Source of the DNA: Rhexocercosporidium sp. MPI-PUGE-AT-0058
Lineage: Eukaryota; Ascomycota; Leotiomycetes; Helotiales
DNA: 64,000 bases
Direction: 5' to 3'
Assembly: GCA_020746875.1 (NCBI GenBank)
Contig: JAGTJL010000003.1
Coordinates: 2,914,001 to 2,978,000 of the forward strand
Shown: one piece after another, positions 43,501 to 55,623 of the stretch
How positions within the stretch are numbered: position 1 is the first letter of the stretch
Layout: each line of letters begins with the position of its first letter
Translations under genes and position numbers: made by a program
Notes under the pieces: generated by a model
Told to the model about the DNA's origin: nothing
Seen by the model: only the letters and a program-made list of their open reading frames with translations
Databases searched by the model: none

Positions 43501-44652
43501 CACCCTCCCTCTTTCTCTCGGCTCGCTTCAGATCCTTCCCTTCCCTTCACAGGACAGGATAACGCTTCTCTCTTCCCTGTCCACCACACGAATATCCAGC
43601 CACAGCCACAGCGCAGGAACATCGTTCGCAATCCATACATGCTTGCACGCATGCACGGATGCATGGATACCGTCGACATATGCAGCCAAGACCCTGCTAT
43701 CCTCCTTCCATCCAATGAACGAGCTGGAAAATCAAGAGAGATGGGGAAAAGAGAGGAGGAGGAAGACCAAGGAAGGAGTAACTCAGGGGATGTGCACATC
43801 GCCGTGTACACCTTCCTCTCGGGGGTGGGTGGATGGGTGGATATGAGAGGAGAGAGAGGGAGAGATAAAGCGGTAATGTAAACACGCCCTCGACTCCGTG
43901 ATGTTTTCGTTTGTTCGTTCGTCACGTCAAGGCAAGTCACAATTCATGCGATAATCTTCTTCTACGGTATTGAGGATCCGAATGATGTGATTTGACTACC
44001 AGCTCAGCGCACCTCAGCTCAGCTCAACCAACCTAACGAACTATCATAGACGACATCTTGCTAGGTGACCCTTGGGGGGAGATGTTGCTAATCTTTAGGT
44101 TGAATTGCGGATGTACGCATTTAGGCGTGTAGTTAGTCTGGTCGGGTTGGGTTAGGTTGGGTTGGTACGTACCTGGAAACACTGACAGCGCAGACGTCTT
44201 TCTGGAATAGTTCTACCAACACTACTGTACACCTTGACAGGCCTGGAACCAACGTACAATTCAGATGGATTGTGAAATCAAATCATGAACGGACGTCTTT
44301 GCCGGCTCTTTACAGTAGGCCTGAACTTTTCTTTAGTCATAGCTGACAGCACAGCACAGCTCGCAACCTTCCCACCATCCATCAAATCAATCAATCAATC
44401 CGTAAACTTTCTACCAGCCCCTTCCTGCAGTCACGATATATGCATAAAGGCGCATCTTCTCTTCCTTCAAGGGCATTCGTCTTTCTCCGGACGCCAGCAG
44501 CAGCCTCAAGAGATCACCCACCTATCATGACCTCACCGTACTGAAACTTCCGACCTCACAGGCTGAATCTCCATCCCTCATTTCCATCACCAGAGGTCAT
44601 CACCATCGCGCCACAAAAAAAAAAAGGAAAGAAACCACGGACCTGCATACTA

Positions 44653-44800
44653 CAGTAGGGTGCAAAAAGTCTACACACTGCCAAGGTAGGCTTGACTTCT
44701 TGAAGTTAGTCTTCAGCCACCTTTAACCTTGATAAGTAACCGCTTGACTATTTGTAGTTAGATGAACCTTGGCGGTGTGTAGACTTTTTGCACCCTACTG
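44653..44800. mobile_element. 148-bp MITE of Tc1/mariner type with TA target duplication
   Basis: The ends are 34-bp terminal inverted repeats beginning CAGTAGGGTGCAAAAAGTCT and matching at 33 of 34 positions (the single mismatch is at base 27). The element is flanked on both sides by TA (44651-44652 and 44801-44802), the signature of Tc1/mariner insertion, and the CAGT start is typical of that superfamily. The 80-bp interior has no coding capacity, so it is non-autonomous. Near-identical arms imply fairly recent insertion or a young family. Confidence 0.9.
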
Positions 44801-45412
44801 TACCTCACGGAGAGAAAACGTGACAAAGCCCTCGCTTCCGATTCAGGCACAGGGCACACCCGTGCTGTACCTGTTTGATCAGCGACCTGAAACCGGCAAC
44901 ATGCGGACAAGTGCAGGCAGGCCCTAGCCAAGGCAGGACAAGGTTAAAAGAAAGAACCCGAAGATACGCCCTGCTCCGTACCCCGAGCAAGCATCATTCC
45001 CTGTGATCAAAGTCTCAAAGAACGCGAAGAAGAGAGGGGGGGAAAGGAGGGAACTTCACTGCACTCCGTACAAGGTCTCTCCCTGAGCGCCATGGAAGGG
45101 AGAAGGGTAAAAGATCCTATCGCGATGGGAAGTGTGATCGTCCCGCTGATAAGCTAAGGTTCGCCTTCCAGGGAAGGTGACTTTTCGAGATGCTGATGGA
45201 TGATGGATGATCATGATCATGTAACGAGTAGACTTCCTTTTTAGGATATAATGGCGATGGCGATGCGAGGCTTTACAAAAGTGCACGATGATATTCAAGC
45301 ATCCTCTTGTCGTCAGGTTCACCTAGGTAGGAAATGCATGTAAGGTAAATTCCAATCGCATCACATAGAATCACTGTCTCGCAAGCACAACATCCTTCTT
45401 TCTTTCCCCGAC

Positions 45413-45438
45413 TCCCAGTCCCAGTCCCAGTCCCAGTC
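45413..45438 (+). repeat. (CCCAGT)n hexanucleotide repeat, about 4 copies
   Basis: CCCAGTCCCAGTCCCAGT pattern in the gene desert; no gene overlaps it. Confidence 0.9.
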
Positions 45439-45635
45439 TTCATTCTCTCACCTCGCACTCGTACAATACAATGCGGCTAAAACCCTACCAAGGCAAAGAA
45501 ATACAAATCAAAAATCACACATGCAGAACCGCCCGCCAGAACAGGCAAAACCTCTCAAAGTACTTACTCGTAAGGAGGACAGCATGATCTGTAATTCTCC
45601 GATCCCGAGCGATGCTATTTCTGGGAAAACTTTGC

Positions 45636-45662
45636 GGTACAGTACGGTACTGTACTGTACAG
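45636..45662. repeat. TACAGTAC/GTACTGTAC palindromic cluster
   Basis: GGTACAGTACGGTACTGTAC is a perfect 18-bp-scale palindrome around CGG-type centre, followed by another CTGTAC. Similar motifs occur at 42596-42612 and 47766-47785. Confidence 0.65.
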
Positions 45663-48600
45663 AGGTACGGACCAGGGTAGAGAAGGGAAGAGGCGGTTGG
45701 ATGGACAAGTGACATGCAGTGCAGTCTAGAAGGGTTGGGAAGAAGAAGAGATCATCTAATCCGAGCGTGACGCTGCCTTACTGCCGGAAGTAAATCAAGT
45801 CAAGTCAAGTTCAAGTGTAAGCCAAGCTCAGCTCAGCTCAGCTCTTTCTTCTCTTCATACCCACAAACCACCAGCACCACCAATCCAAACCTCCCATTCA
45901 AACCCTCTATCTCTCTCATCCTAAGAAACGAACCCCCCTCCTCCTCCTCTCTCCACTCTCCACCTCCAACCACCTCATAAACACACCCTCACCACTCACA
46001 ACCGCTCCAGAACAAAGGGAAACGTACTTGTACTGGTCGAAGTACATTTATTTCCGTACCCTTCGTACCATCCCGACCAGCAGCCAAACGATAGGCCCAC
46101 ACGCACGCCTCAGAAACCTCGCTTCCGCTCCGCAGCTGAAACAATCACTCATCCTGCCCTCCCATTCGCCCGCGCCTGAAGCTGCATGTCAACCGCTCGA
46201 GCCAGCCCCAGCCCCCTAACCCAACTCAGCACTTAAAATAGCTTCAAACGCCCGCCCGCCGGGCATGTATGCATGCATGCATGCATGGGTGTAGAGCGCA
46301 CATGGCATCTGGCATACTGATCTCAGCTTAAGCTGGGCTGGGTAGGTCGGTCACTTGGAAAGCGACCTGACGATTGAGTGACGACCGACGACCTCCGGAG
46401 AGACCAGCAGGTTGGGTTGGGTTGGGGGGTGCGGTTGCGGTTGCGGGATGCGAGATGCGAGATGCGAGATGCGAGCATGCTTAAATTCCTGCGGCTGCGA
46501 GGGATGGATTGATAGGCTGGTGGGAGTTGAAAGCAGATCTGGGAGGATGCGGAAGCGAAGCGTGACCTTGAAATGGTTGAGGGTGCAGATGCTTCCGTAT
46601 GCTTGCTTGCCGCTGGATCTAATTCGAGATCGTAGCTAAGTGATCCTTCCTTCTCCCTTCTCCGCTTGAAGAACTACTGCTGACTTGTGGAGAAAGAGTG
46701 AGGGACAGAGAGAGAGAGAGACATGACCCGGCCCTGTTCGTGACTTGACAGCCAGCCAGCGGGAAAGGAAATTGTTTAAACGCTAGGATCATCGCACCCG
46801 CTGTCTCTCTCTGTTTCTTCAGCAAGTCGGTACCGTGTCTCAAACATTCTGTTCTACCTTTCGAACCGGACGGAGCATGGTGTTTCTATTCCTGTCTCTG
46901 TTTGCGACTTGGGACTGATCTACAACAGAAGATCAAGCTAATTTGGCGCCCGTGATCTAGAGCTGTCTAATTTTGTAGGTACGGTATGGGATTCTCACCG
47001 CCCGTTGCCGGTGATATCAAAGATGCTCGTTCAGACTCCAAAGACGTGCAAGCTCAAGCTCAAGCTCAAGGGAGCTCAACCCCTCCATGCCATGCCGCCG
47101 CATCCTTCTCGTCCGTCCACAGACCCACACCGCACAGGCTGAAACATGACACTTTGATTCTTCTCTTCTCTCCTCGCGGTCCTCCTTTCAGCGGTCTCCA
47201 TCGTCAGTCACATCAAGACTCAAGACAGGAAGGACTTTTGTTACTTGGGAGCGGCATCAGTCAGTGCGCGCTCCTCTCGTCAAAGCACACTCTCTAAACA
47301 TCCCATTCAAGACTAGCATACCCTGTCGAGCACCGCATCCAGACAGAGATGGTCGGTCCACCCTCAGAATGCGGAAAGGGCAGAAGAGGAAGATCGACAC
47401 TCCGTTTCTAGAGCATGAATCAAGACGACTGCGAATACTTAAGCTAAGCCAGACTAGGCTGCTCTGAACCGCCTTCACATCCATCACATCGCTCACACAT
47501 CCTTGCCGTCCGTCTGGGTCTTTTAAGCACGAAGTTACAAACAAACACAAAGGTAGGCAGGTAAGTAAGCGAGGACGATGTTCCGCATACTCTGAAACCA
47601 GACTACAACGTTCTAGCTTCCCTACGACCCAGTTTCACTTTTTCGCTTTCGTCTTTTTACCTCACTTCACTTCCATTAGCACAGTTCCACTCGACGGTAC
47701 CGACGGACCATACAGACTACAGCACTCGTACCGTAGCTAGGGTAAGGTTCACCTTTTTAGCTTTCACAGTACTGTACAGTACAGTGCTAGTTCACAAAGT
47801 GAGTGCACAGCGAAAGACAAGTTCAAGTCAAAGTCCGATAAACCTCAAACATTCCATGGCCCCGTTTCACATTCTTCGATCTCTGGGTCCTGCGCCCTAA
47901 CCCATCTACTGTGCTGTATTACCCATCATCCCACCGTGGCGTGGATCTTTCTATTTTCCGAAGCCCGTGTTTCTCGCATCATCACTGAGCATGCAATGCT
48001 CTGCTCTGCATCGCTCCACACCTTCCCATCCAAGCAGATGCCGACTCGAAAGAGGGAGAAAACAGTCGCACTCGGGATCCCCATGGCTCGCGAGCTGTTT
48101 GTTGATCATCAAGGAGATATTGCGTGATGAGCTCATGGGTTCACCTTTTCTCTCCGAACCCGATGGGACTGTATCTCCGTACCTCTGTCCGTGAGTAGGT
48201 AGGTCAGCTCGGCTCTTCTTACCTCCCTTTGCTGGTCTATCTTCGGTTTCCTCCACTTTCGGGCTTGAACACTTCATGCCTTGACTTACACTCCTTGTCT
48301 TCCCAAGCTTGAAGTCTGCTCTGGTTGGTTTGGTTGGTTGGTTAGCTTGAGCCTTGATTCAAAGCGGAGAGACAGAGACAGAGACGGTGACTGAGCACGG
48401 AACTCACCATGCCCCAAGCTCCTCAAAGGGTAAGAGGCGTTCGGACACTCGGTCTCTGATCCATTTCCCATGACCGGGAAGTTCATGATAGACCCTAGAT
48501 AGAGCATCTAGAAGATGATTTCTGAAACGGGGCAGTTTGCCATCAAAGCCCGCCCTGTTCGCCACACGCGTACCCTCCACATCTCACTGGTACTGCTTCC

Positions 48601-51600
48601 TCGTTCCTACTCACTCACTCACTAGCTTTACCCATACAAAGAACATGTAGTGCCTTTTCCCTATTCGTGAGCATATGCGTTGCGTTGACCGCAACTGTAT
48701 GTGTGTATGTGTATGTGTATGTGTGTGTATGTGCGTGGGTGTTTCCCTGTTTGATATCCCGCGCGTGACCGCCCTCCCTGATCGACATGCGAGATGAGTG
48801 AGATTTGTTTTGAGAACGCGAGCCGAGAGGAGAGGGGAGATCTTGTTGCATGTCGTAGGGCGATGCATCTAGATTGCACCGGGCTAGGTGGGAAAGTGCA
48901 GTTAGGGTGGGGAGTTGTGCATGTTGCACATTTTCGTGTGTGTGTGTATGTGTATTTGTGTGAATGTGAATGTGTGTTTTTTTGGTGGGGGGGGGGGGCT
49001 CATAATGAATGAATGAATGAATGTATAGTGCTTGCGTGAGATGTCAAGGTAAGGACTGCTGGTTAGGTATTACAGATAATCCAAACGCCAAGAAAAATAC
49101 TTACCTTGTTTTATCTCCTGTGATCTCAGGAAAGTGGTCGTAATTACAGTAATTAAGTACTACTGCAAGCAGTCTTCCCTTGTTCGATTCATCGTCTAAT
49201 TAAATTATAGAATGAATCATCAATCACTCTTTATGTATATTCCACTCGATATCAACACTGCCCCTTCTGCTTCATAGCGAGGATGTAATTCAGAGTTATG
49301 ATTGATATTCAATTTAACTTCGTTGATAATTTGAAGAATATGAAGGGGCCCTTCCTGTCCAAAGTTAAACCCCCTACAAAACCACCTCTGAGATTCTCAG
49401 TATACTCCTCCTATCCTGCAGCTACGTGGCAATCAAGAGGTATAGAATCTCAAAGTAGGAGAATTGGCATTTTAATACAGCTCATCTTTTCTCTTTCTGT
49501 ATTGGTGCCCCTTCCCCGATGAGAATACGAAGTTCTGGTAGTTATCTCGCGTTCTCATTTCTCGTTCTTTTTATTTCAAGTCGAGGGTTCTGTATGTGAT
49601 CTTCTGATACGATGCGTAGACTTGATGGGAGGAAATCACTTGGGAATAATAAAAAGGGGCAGAACTTGGGGATGTCTCCTCGTAGTTGTATGCATACGAT
49701 TTAAATATCTTGTATACTTTCTTGGGAGTATGATAGCCTAGCCCATGCTCACCTCCCCCTCCTCCCTCACTTGCCCCTCGTCTCTCTTCGAGAGTGATGG
49801 AAAAATTGAGTAGATGGGGATTCGCTTTGTCCTTGCTTGTTGCTTGTCTTTGTATCATCCGATCGGGGTAGAGGGGTTATTTTGGAGGATGTGGAAATTT
49901 AGGGGGGCTGTTACTTTTCTGTATGAATTATGATATGACTTGGGGGGGTAAAGTTGGTGTATCTTGAGGGATCCTGAGTTTATAAGAATGCGAGTTTAGA
50001 AAAGAATTGTGCTCTTGTCTAGATCAATTGTGTTCCTTCTTTTCATTCTTCTTCACATGCCTACCAGATATCAGAAGTAACCTCCAAATTCTTCTTGTCA
50101 CATCTTTAAAATCTAGATCACCACGAATGTTAGATTTATATTCTTCCTTCAAAAAGTGAGGGGTTGTGGATGGCAAATATTTATTTGCTGTTGCCGTGCT
50201 GCGTGCTGTCATTACTATCCATTTGTCACCTCCAAACCAATCTCAACTTCATCTCTTTCCGAATTTTTCGTTCATGCTAAGTGTTATATGTACTGCTACT
50301 CCTCATCATGCTAGTCTAACACCGGAAATTTGTCAATATAACTGTGCTCTGGAGAGTCCACTACAAGGGAATTCTCATAGCGGTGTTTTATTTCAACGCT
50401 CCTCATCTTGATACCATTGAGCCTCGCTTGTGTTTATGGGTATAATATATACACCGGTATTAAGTTAGCGCAAACTATCCATGTGTCAGATCAGGTCAAC
50501 CTAAGCTAAAACGTCCTTGTAACCGGTCAGCTATTCATTTATCCAAGTCCTTTTAATGGAAACTTGGACTCGCAAACGACGAAGTCGCGCCTTCAAAGGA
50601 ATGCAAGGTCCTACTGACTCTTGGCTGTCAGAGCAATTGACCCTAACATGTTACGAAGATATGAAGCTAGATGATCATCAACGAGATCATCTGGATGATG
50701 TTCTATTCAGGAAGCAGCATGAAGTAGAGGGATGCAAAGGGTAAAGTACAAGGGTGGTTTCCACTGAGTTTGTTGCCACGTCACTCGTCGCCGTCACTTT
50801 CCTATTGTCGTCACAACAAATCTTTCAACAAAGGTTGCAAAAGCACTCTTAGTGACAAAATGATCAGACAGACGTCAGATATCGCTAGTCTGTACGAATA
50901 TGGATGCCTGAAGCCATACTTCCTACACTCACTTCAATGAAAAGATGCACCTGCGCAGCACTCTTGCAGGTCCGAGCAAGTTGGTGTACCGTAAATGGAC
51001 GTCGAGGGACTTTGCATCGAAAATAAATGATAGTCCTATGCACTTTGATTTCTTTGTATGTATGTACCATTTCGGAATTCACTCATTTTGTACTACTCGC
51101 TAGACGTGAAGTCAAAGACATCAAATTCACTTCACTCGGAGTTTGACTACCAGACTAGCTGCCACTATTCACCAGGCATCGAGCATAGTCTCTTCTCTAT
51201 CGGTGACGCAACACTTCCCCTCATATATGGAAATAATGGATGGTAATGGAGCATAAAATGGACTGTTTTTCGGAGTAGCATAGACCTAACAACGCCTTGA
51301 TCGCGGAAATTCTACCTTCAAACACCATTCCAGGCCGAGGAGAACATCATTAATACGACGTAACATTAAGTCGAACTCTGTAACCTTGAAATATATACAA
51401 TCAAATCACTTTAAGTTGCTTACAAAGGTGCTTCTCTCACTTGGGCGATACGATGGTTGATGATTATTGTCAAGTATCATTTGTTGATGCATTCTCGCTT
51501 AAATTGTTGTTGTTACTTTGGCATTTTCTTCCCGAGCTACTTGAGTACTTCTGATGTATATTCTTGCTCATAAACTGCAAATGTCTGATTTAGAGAGTGA

Positions 51601-52959
51601 AATGAATGCAGATTTATGAACTTCAACATGGAGAGGAACACTTCCCGTTTCATGCTAAGGTTTCCCATCCATACTTTTTACTTCATAATGTCTTGCATTG
51701 CCCGGCCGCGAAGGAATAAGTTTGGGGGGTATAGGCCTTCATACAATGGATGCTTGGATTAAAAGTAGCTTTTGAATGAGAGACTTGAAGATGTGAAAAT
51801 CTAATTCAAGAGAAATAAATTTCCACCAAAGGAGGAAGTACTCCTGGTAGGCAGGAGGCAGAAAGGTGCTACAGCAAAAGACACGAGGTCTTTACGACGG
51901 CACGAGACTGCTTCAACTGTTCGAATAGAAGTAAATCTCTAACCACTATTTTGCGAGGCAAAGTTTTTCTCAGAACGAGGCAATAGAATACTCAAGTAAA
52001 GGACAAAGGGAATAGGGCCGGTTTGCACAGTCTTCTCACCTCAAGGTCTGCATTAGCAGGCTTGCCCAACGACTTTTGGTTTACAAGTTTATATATATAG
52101 GACATTCTTAAAGATCATCAAGTAGGGAGGAACATGGCAGAAAAGCGAAGTGGTTGATGTTGATGTTGACAATTGTCACTCGTTTGTCTTCAACTCTGTA
52201 AGAAGCTTCTTTCGCTTGACCGGCATTCACGCTTTTTATGAAGAGTTTCAATGCTTTGAAATGCTGGAGTTTGCCTAAAGCTATGGGGTGCTACTGCTAA
52301 TCGGAATTACCATAGTGATCAAGAAGCTCTGGAAAGATTCTCCAACACTGAACCCTTTTCTGTTTGACGGCCACACGTGATCCATTGAGAGCGCTTGAAA
52401 AACAGATCAGCATGTTGTCTGCCCTGGAAGACCGGAAGAAGGAATACTTCGCAACTATTTACCTTGATCTGCTTGTATCTTGAGAACTTTTGAATATGTG
52501 AAGCTTGCCTAGGAACTGAATGCTCCATGTATGAAATTGGATCGGTAATGTAGGCAGGTCATTCACCTAGTTGGAGTAGCAAAACCTCCTCCGTAGCTGG
52601 TTCAATTACACCAAAATAACGAAGAAGTAAAGAGACCAAGCTAGGGGATTGCTATTAGAGACCGAATTTCTGAAGCATTTCTGCTTACTGATCAAGGAAA
52701 GGCTCGATGGCTTGTCAGGAACTAGCGTCTCGGAGAGGTAAAGAGTCACCTCCCTTGGCATTCGTAATCAGATGCTTCCAGCTCGGCTTCAATTTTTTTT
52801 AAACTCGTTTGCCGTACCTTTTTCTTCCATCATTTACAAAAGCATTGGCATTGCTTACATTGAAAATTCACACTTTCTTGCTCACAAATTTTCAAACTTC
52901 GGGAGTCTAACCAAAAGTGGGGTAGAGAAAAATTCCGAAAACACTAAACTACACTCACA

Positions 52960-54566
52960 ATGCCATCAAACTCGACCGAAACCATCACCCTCTCTCCCCT
53001 AACACCCTCCCAACCTGCCTCAGAATCAACACAAAACCTCTCCCCTGCAAACCAAGACCAAAACCATTCCTCAAATTTCGACCCCGCAGCCGATGCCATC
53101 ATCGCCGAATCGCGGCTTGCCGACGCCCAAGTCCCAGACGGTGGCTACGGCTGGGTTGTGATCTTCGCCTGCTCCATCCTAACATTCTGGTTTGTGGGAA
53201 CGAGTTACTCATGGGGGTTATTCAGGCCGCTCTCGTGGAGAGGAAGTTGAGTAATCCGGCTAGTCTGAGCTTTGTGGGTAGTTTGGCACCGGCGTGTATT
53301 TCCTTCTTTGCGCTTGTCAATGTGAGGATCGTGAGGTGGGTCGGGGCGAGGTGGACGGCGATTGTGGGTGTCCTGGCTCTCGGGGTGGGGGGTATATTGA
53401 GTGCGTTCTCGACGGGGAGTTTGGGGGGCTTGTTCTTCACTGCGGGGGTGGTTATGGGGTTGGGGTGTAGGTGAGTTTTCTAGTGATGATTTTGTCTTGA
53501 AGACGTTGATCTAGTGCTGATGTGAGAACAGTTTGTGCTTCATGGTATGTACTCGAAAGGTCTGATACAGGTCTTTGGGATAGAACTGATTGTGTACAGG
53601 TGGTTTCTACTATCCCGGCGCAATACTTCAACAAGAAGCGTGGTATTGCGAACGGAATTGTCTATGCTGGAGGTGGACTAGGTGGAACGGTCATCTCTTT
53701 TGCCATGGATGGCCTTATCCATAAACTCGGCGTCGAATGGTCTTTCCGTATCATTGGTATAGTGACTCTCGCGACGGGTCTTCCAGCAGCTTGGCTGATC
53801 AAAGAACGAGCCCCGATCAAAGCTACGAACTTCGTTGAATGGTAATCTTACATTCATCATGCTTTGCTTAGAGAGAGTTTGAAAGACTAACAGTTTTGAC
53901 AGGAGCCTCTTCAAAAATATCCGCTTCACAACCCTCTTCTTCGCCGGCGCAATCGCAACTTTCCCACTCTTCGTCCCTCCCTTCTTTTTACCTCTCTACA
54001 GCTCGTCGTTGGGACTTTCTTCTTCGGCTGGAGCGGGTCTAGTAGCAGGTTTTAACTTCTCATCTGCTGTTGGTCGTCTCGTCTGTGGATTCCTCTCTGA
54101 TTACATCGGGCCCGTGAACACGCTTTTCATCTCATTAATCTTGAGCGCGCTGAGCATGTTGGTCGTCTGGCCAGTCTCGAACTCACTCGGCCCATTGATT
54201 TTTTTCGTGATCGTCAACGGTGCTGCGAATGGAGGTTTCTTCAGTACCATTCCTACGGTTGTAGGGAGTGTATTTGGGAGTCGAAGAGTGGGTGTTGCAA
54301 TGGGAATGATCGTCACCGGCTGGGCTGGTGGATATTTGATGGTAAGTATCGTCTCCAGCTACCTGAATGTAATCGGTCAGTCTGCTCACATGAAGTAGGG
54401 AGCGCCTATTGCTGGGTACATTCTAGCGGCGTATGGTGGTGAACACGGCACGTTGAAAGCATATCATCCCGCTATCTTCTATGCTGGATCGATGGCACTG
54501 GGTGCTGCGGTACTAGTCGGTGCTGTGAAGGTCATGCTTAACAAGAACCCCTTCAAGAAGCTGTGA
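52960..54566 (+). pseudogene. MCT-type MFS transporter (Mch/riboflavin-monocarboxylate family), one-base frameshift
   Basis: Exons 52960-53470, 53532-53544, 53600-53841, 53903-54341 and 54399-54566 encode a 12-TM MFS protein of about 457 aa once one base is allowed for. The family signature PDGGYGWVV at the first helix marks the monocarboxylate-transporter group (yeast Mch relatives). The frame breaks in a five-G run at 53213-53217: the upstream frame reads GTSYSWG, the downstream frame one base off reads GVIQAALVERKLS, which are adjacent in this family. Exon lengths sum to 1373, one short of a multiple of three. All splice sites look good, including a 13-nt microexon (53532-53544). Either a real inactivating deletion or a homopolymer sequencing error. 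Substrate unknown; plasma membrane. Confidence 0.8.
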
Positions 54567-55623
54567 TGTTACTGATATTTGGTTGGCTGGGAATTGCCTA
54601 GGGCATATTTGACTTTGGACTTTTGCCAGAGTGATGAGTCGGGGCGGTCCACAATATATAAGAATAAAGAATTGGCCAAAATGTCTGGATTCGGGGAGAT
54701 GCAAAATTTTCAAATTCTAAGAACTCCGGTAGGGTAGATAGAGGAAGACCAGAGCCGCCACACGCGATACCAAGGATATTCTCCGAGACTGTGGAGGGTT
54801 TCGGTTTAAATAGTACGAGAATTGAAGGATGGCATCAGTGTAAGTATTCAAGCAGACACAAGGTTCCCAGATAGCCTTCTTGTTTTGTTGATAGCTCTCG
54901 GCTATCTGAGCAGGATGGACTTCAGCTGGAGCTAGCGCTGGAGGAGCTCCAAACTACTCGTAGTGCCGAGGACCGAGAAGAAAGTACTGGCGGATGCCCC
55001 AACACAATATTATAGCAGTATCGGCGACGACAACAACAACAAAGTGAAAGAGGTTCTAATTGAGTGCGCTACAGACTTCATACTCGACCTCGAGGCAAAC
55101 TGCGAAGACGTCGCATTCATACCGACCAGGAATGCGCGATCCGAACCCCAATTGCAGCTTCCACCGCCACCACGCGTCGCGGCGGCCCGCTCTCAAACAA
55201 CCCCACCATCATCCTCACCCCGCGGGAAACAATCCTGTACGCTCCAAGTCTAGAGGCACAATTGCAGGTCTGCGCAGCGAACGGAGATCCGAAGTTCTCA
55301 TTCGACTACAAATACTTCGAACACAGTACCTCGTACTAAGTATAGAGCTACCGTTACATTCGTTCGAGCTTCTTTCATATCCACAAACCAGCACCTCCCA
55401 CCACACCAGGCCTTCCATATCACGGATTGCCGTCACGAGTGGACAGAGCTAGACCGGGAATCTACTCTACAAACCTCGATTCCGCCAGACCAAACCATCG
55501 TCCCAGCTTCGAGTCATTCATTCATCAACATACCTCCCTCTCCCGTGCAGCTCCCACAAATCTACACGGAACTTCTGGGGCTCCTGCGGGGATGCTTCGT
55601 GGACAGTGAGAGATCCCACAGAT
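54567..55623. other. Upstream region of the chromodomain gene, possible unresolved exons
   Basis: Frames with some coding look occur in different phases: LQLELALEELQTTRSAEDRE near 54920, KVKEVLIECATDFILDLEAN near 55040, and TPRETILYAPSLEAQLQVC near 55210. They are broken by stops and I could not link them with convincing introns. They may be 5' exons of the chromodomain gene or a decayed neighbour. Confidence 0.4.

Larger units (their letters stand above)
38682..44652. other. Gene desert, left part: Ste12 upstream region
   Basis: No protein gene is recognisable. Long minus-strand frames at 38822-39998 are Pro/Ser low-complexity translations of polypyrimidine DNA. The region holds a G4-capable tract (39678-39701), (GA)n at about 39810-39828, (CAGT)n at 40324-40348, (TTTGC)n at 40491-40534, and a TGAC repeat near 43121-43142. 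Some of it is probably Ste12 promoter and long 5' leader. Confidence 0.5.
44803..52959. other. Gene desert, right part
   Basis: About 8.2 kb without a supported gene. It contains microsatellites: (CCCAGT)n at 45413-45438, AGCTC at about 45828-45844, ATGC at about 46266-46286, ATGCGAG at about 46448-46476, TG-rich at about 48699-48737 and 48935-48980, AATG at about 49005-49022. There are also GTACTGTAC palindromes. Small frames such as 50556-50744 (plus, 62 codons) have no motif. Non-coding RNA cannot be excluded by reading alone. Confidence 0.5.

Noticed and set aside
44653..44800. Possible hairpin terminator or regulatory RNA
   Set aside because: The perfect TA flanks and CAGT-start terminal repeats are better explained as a MITE.
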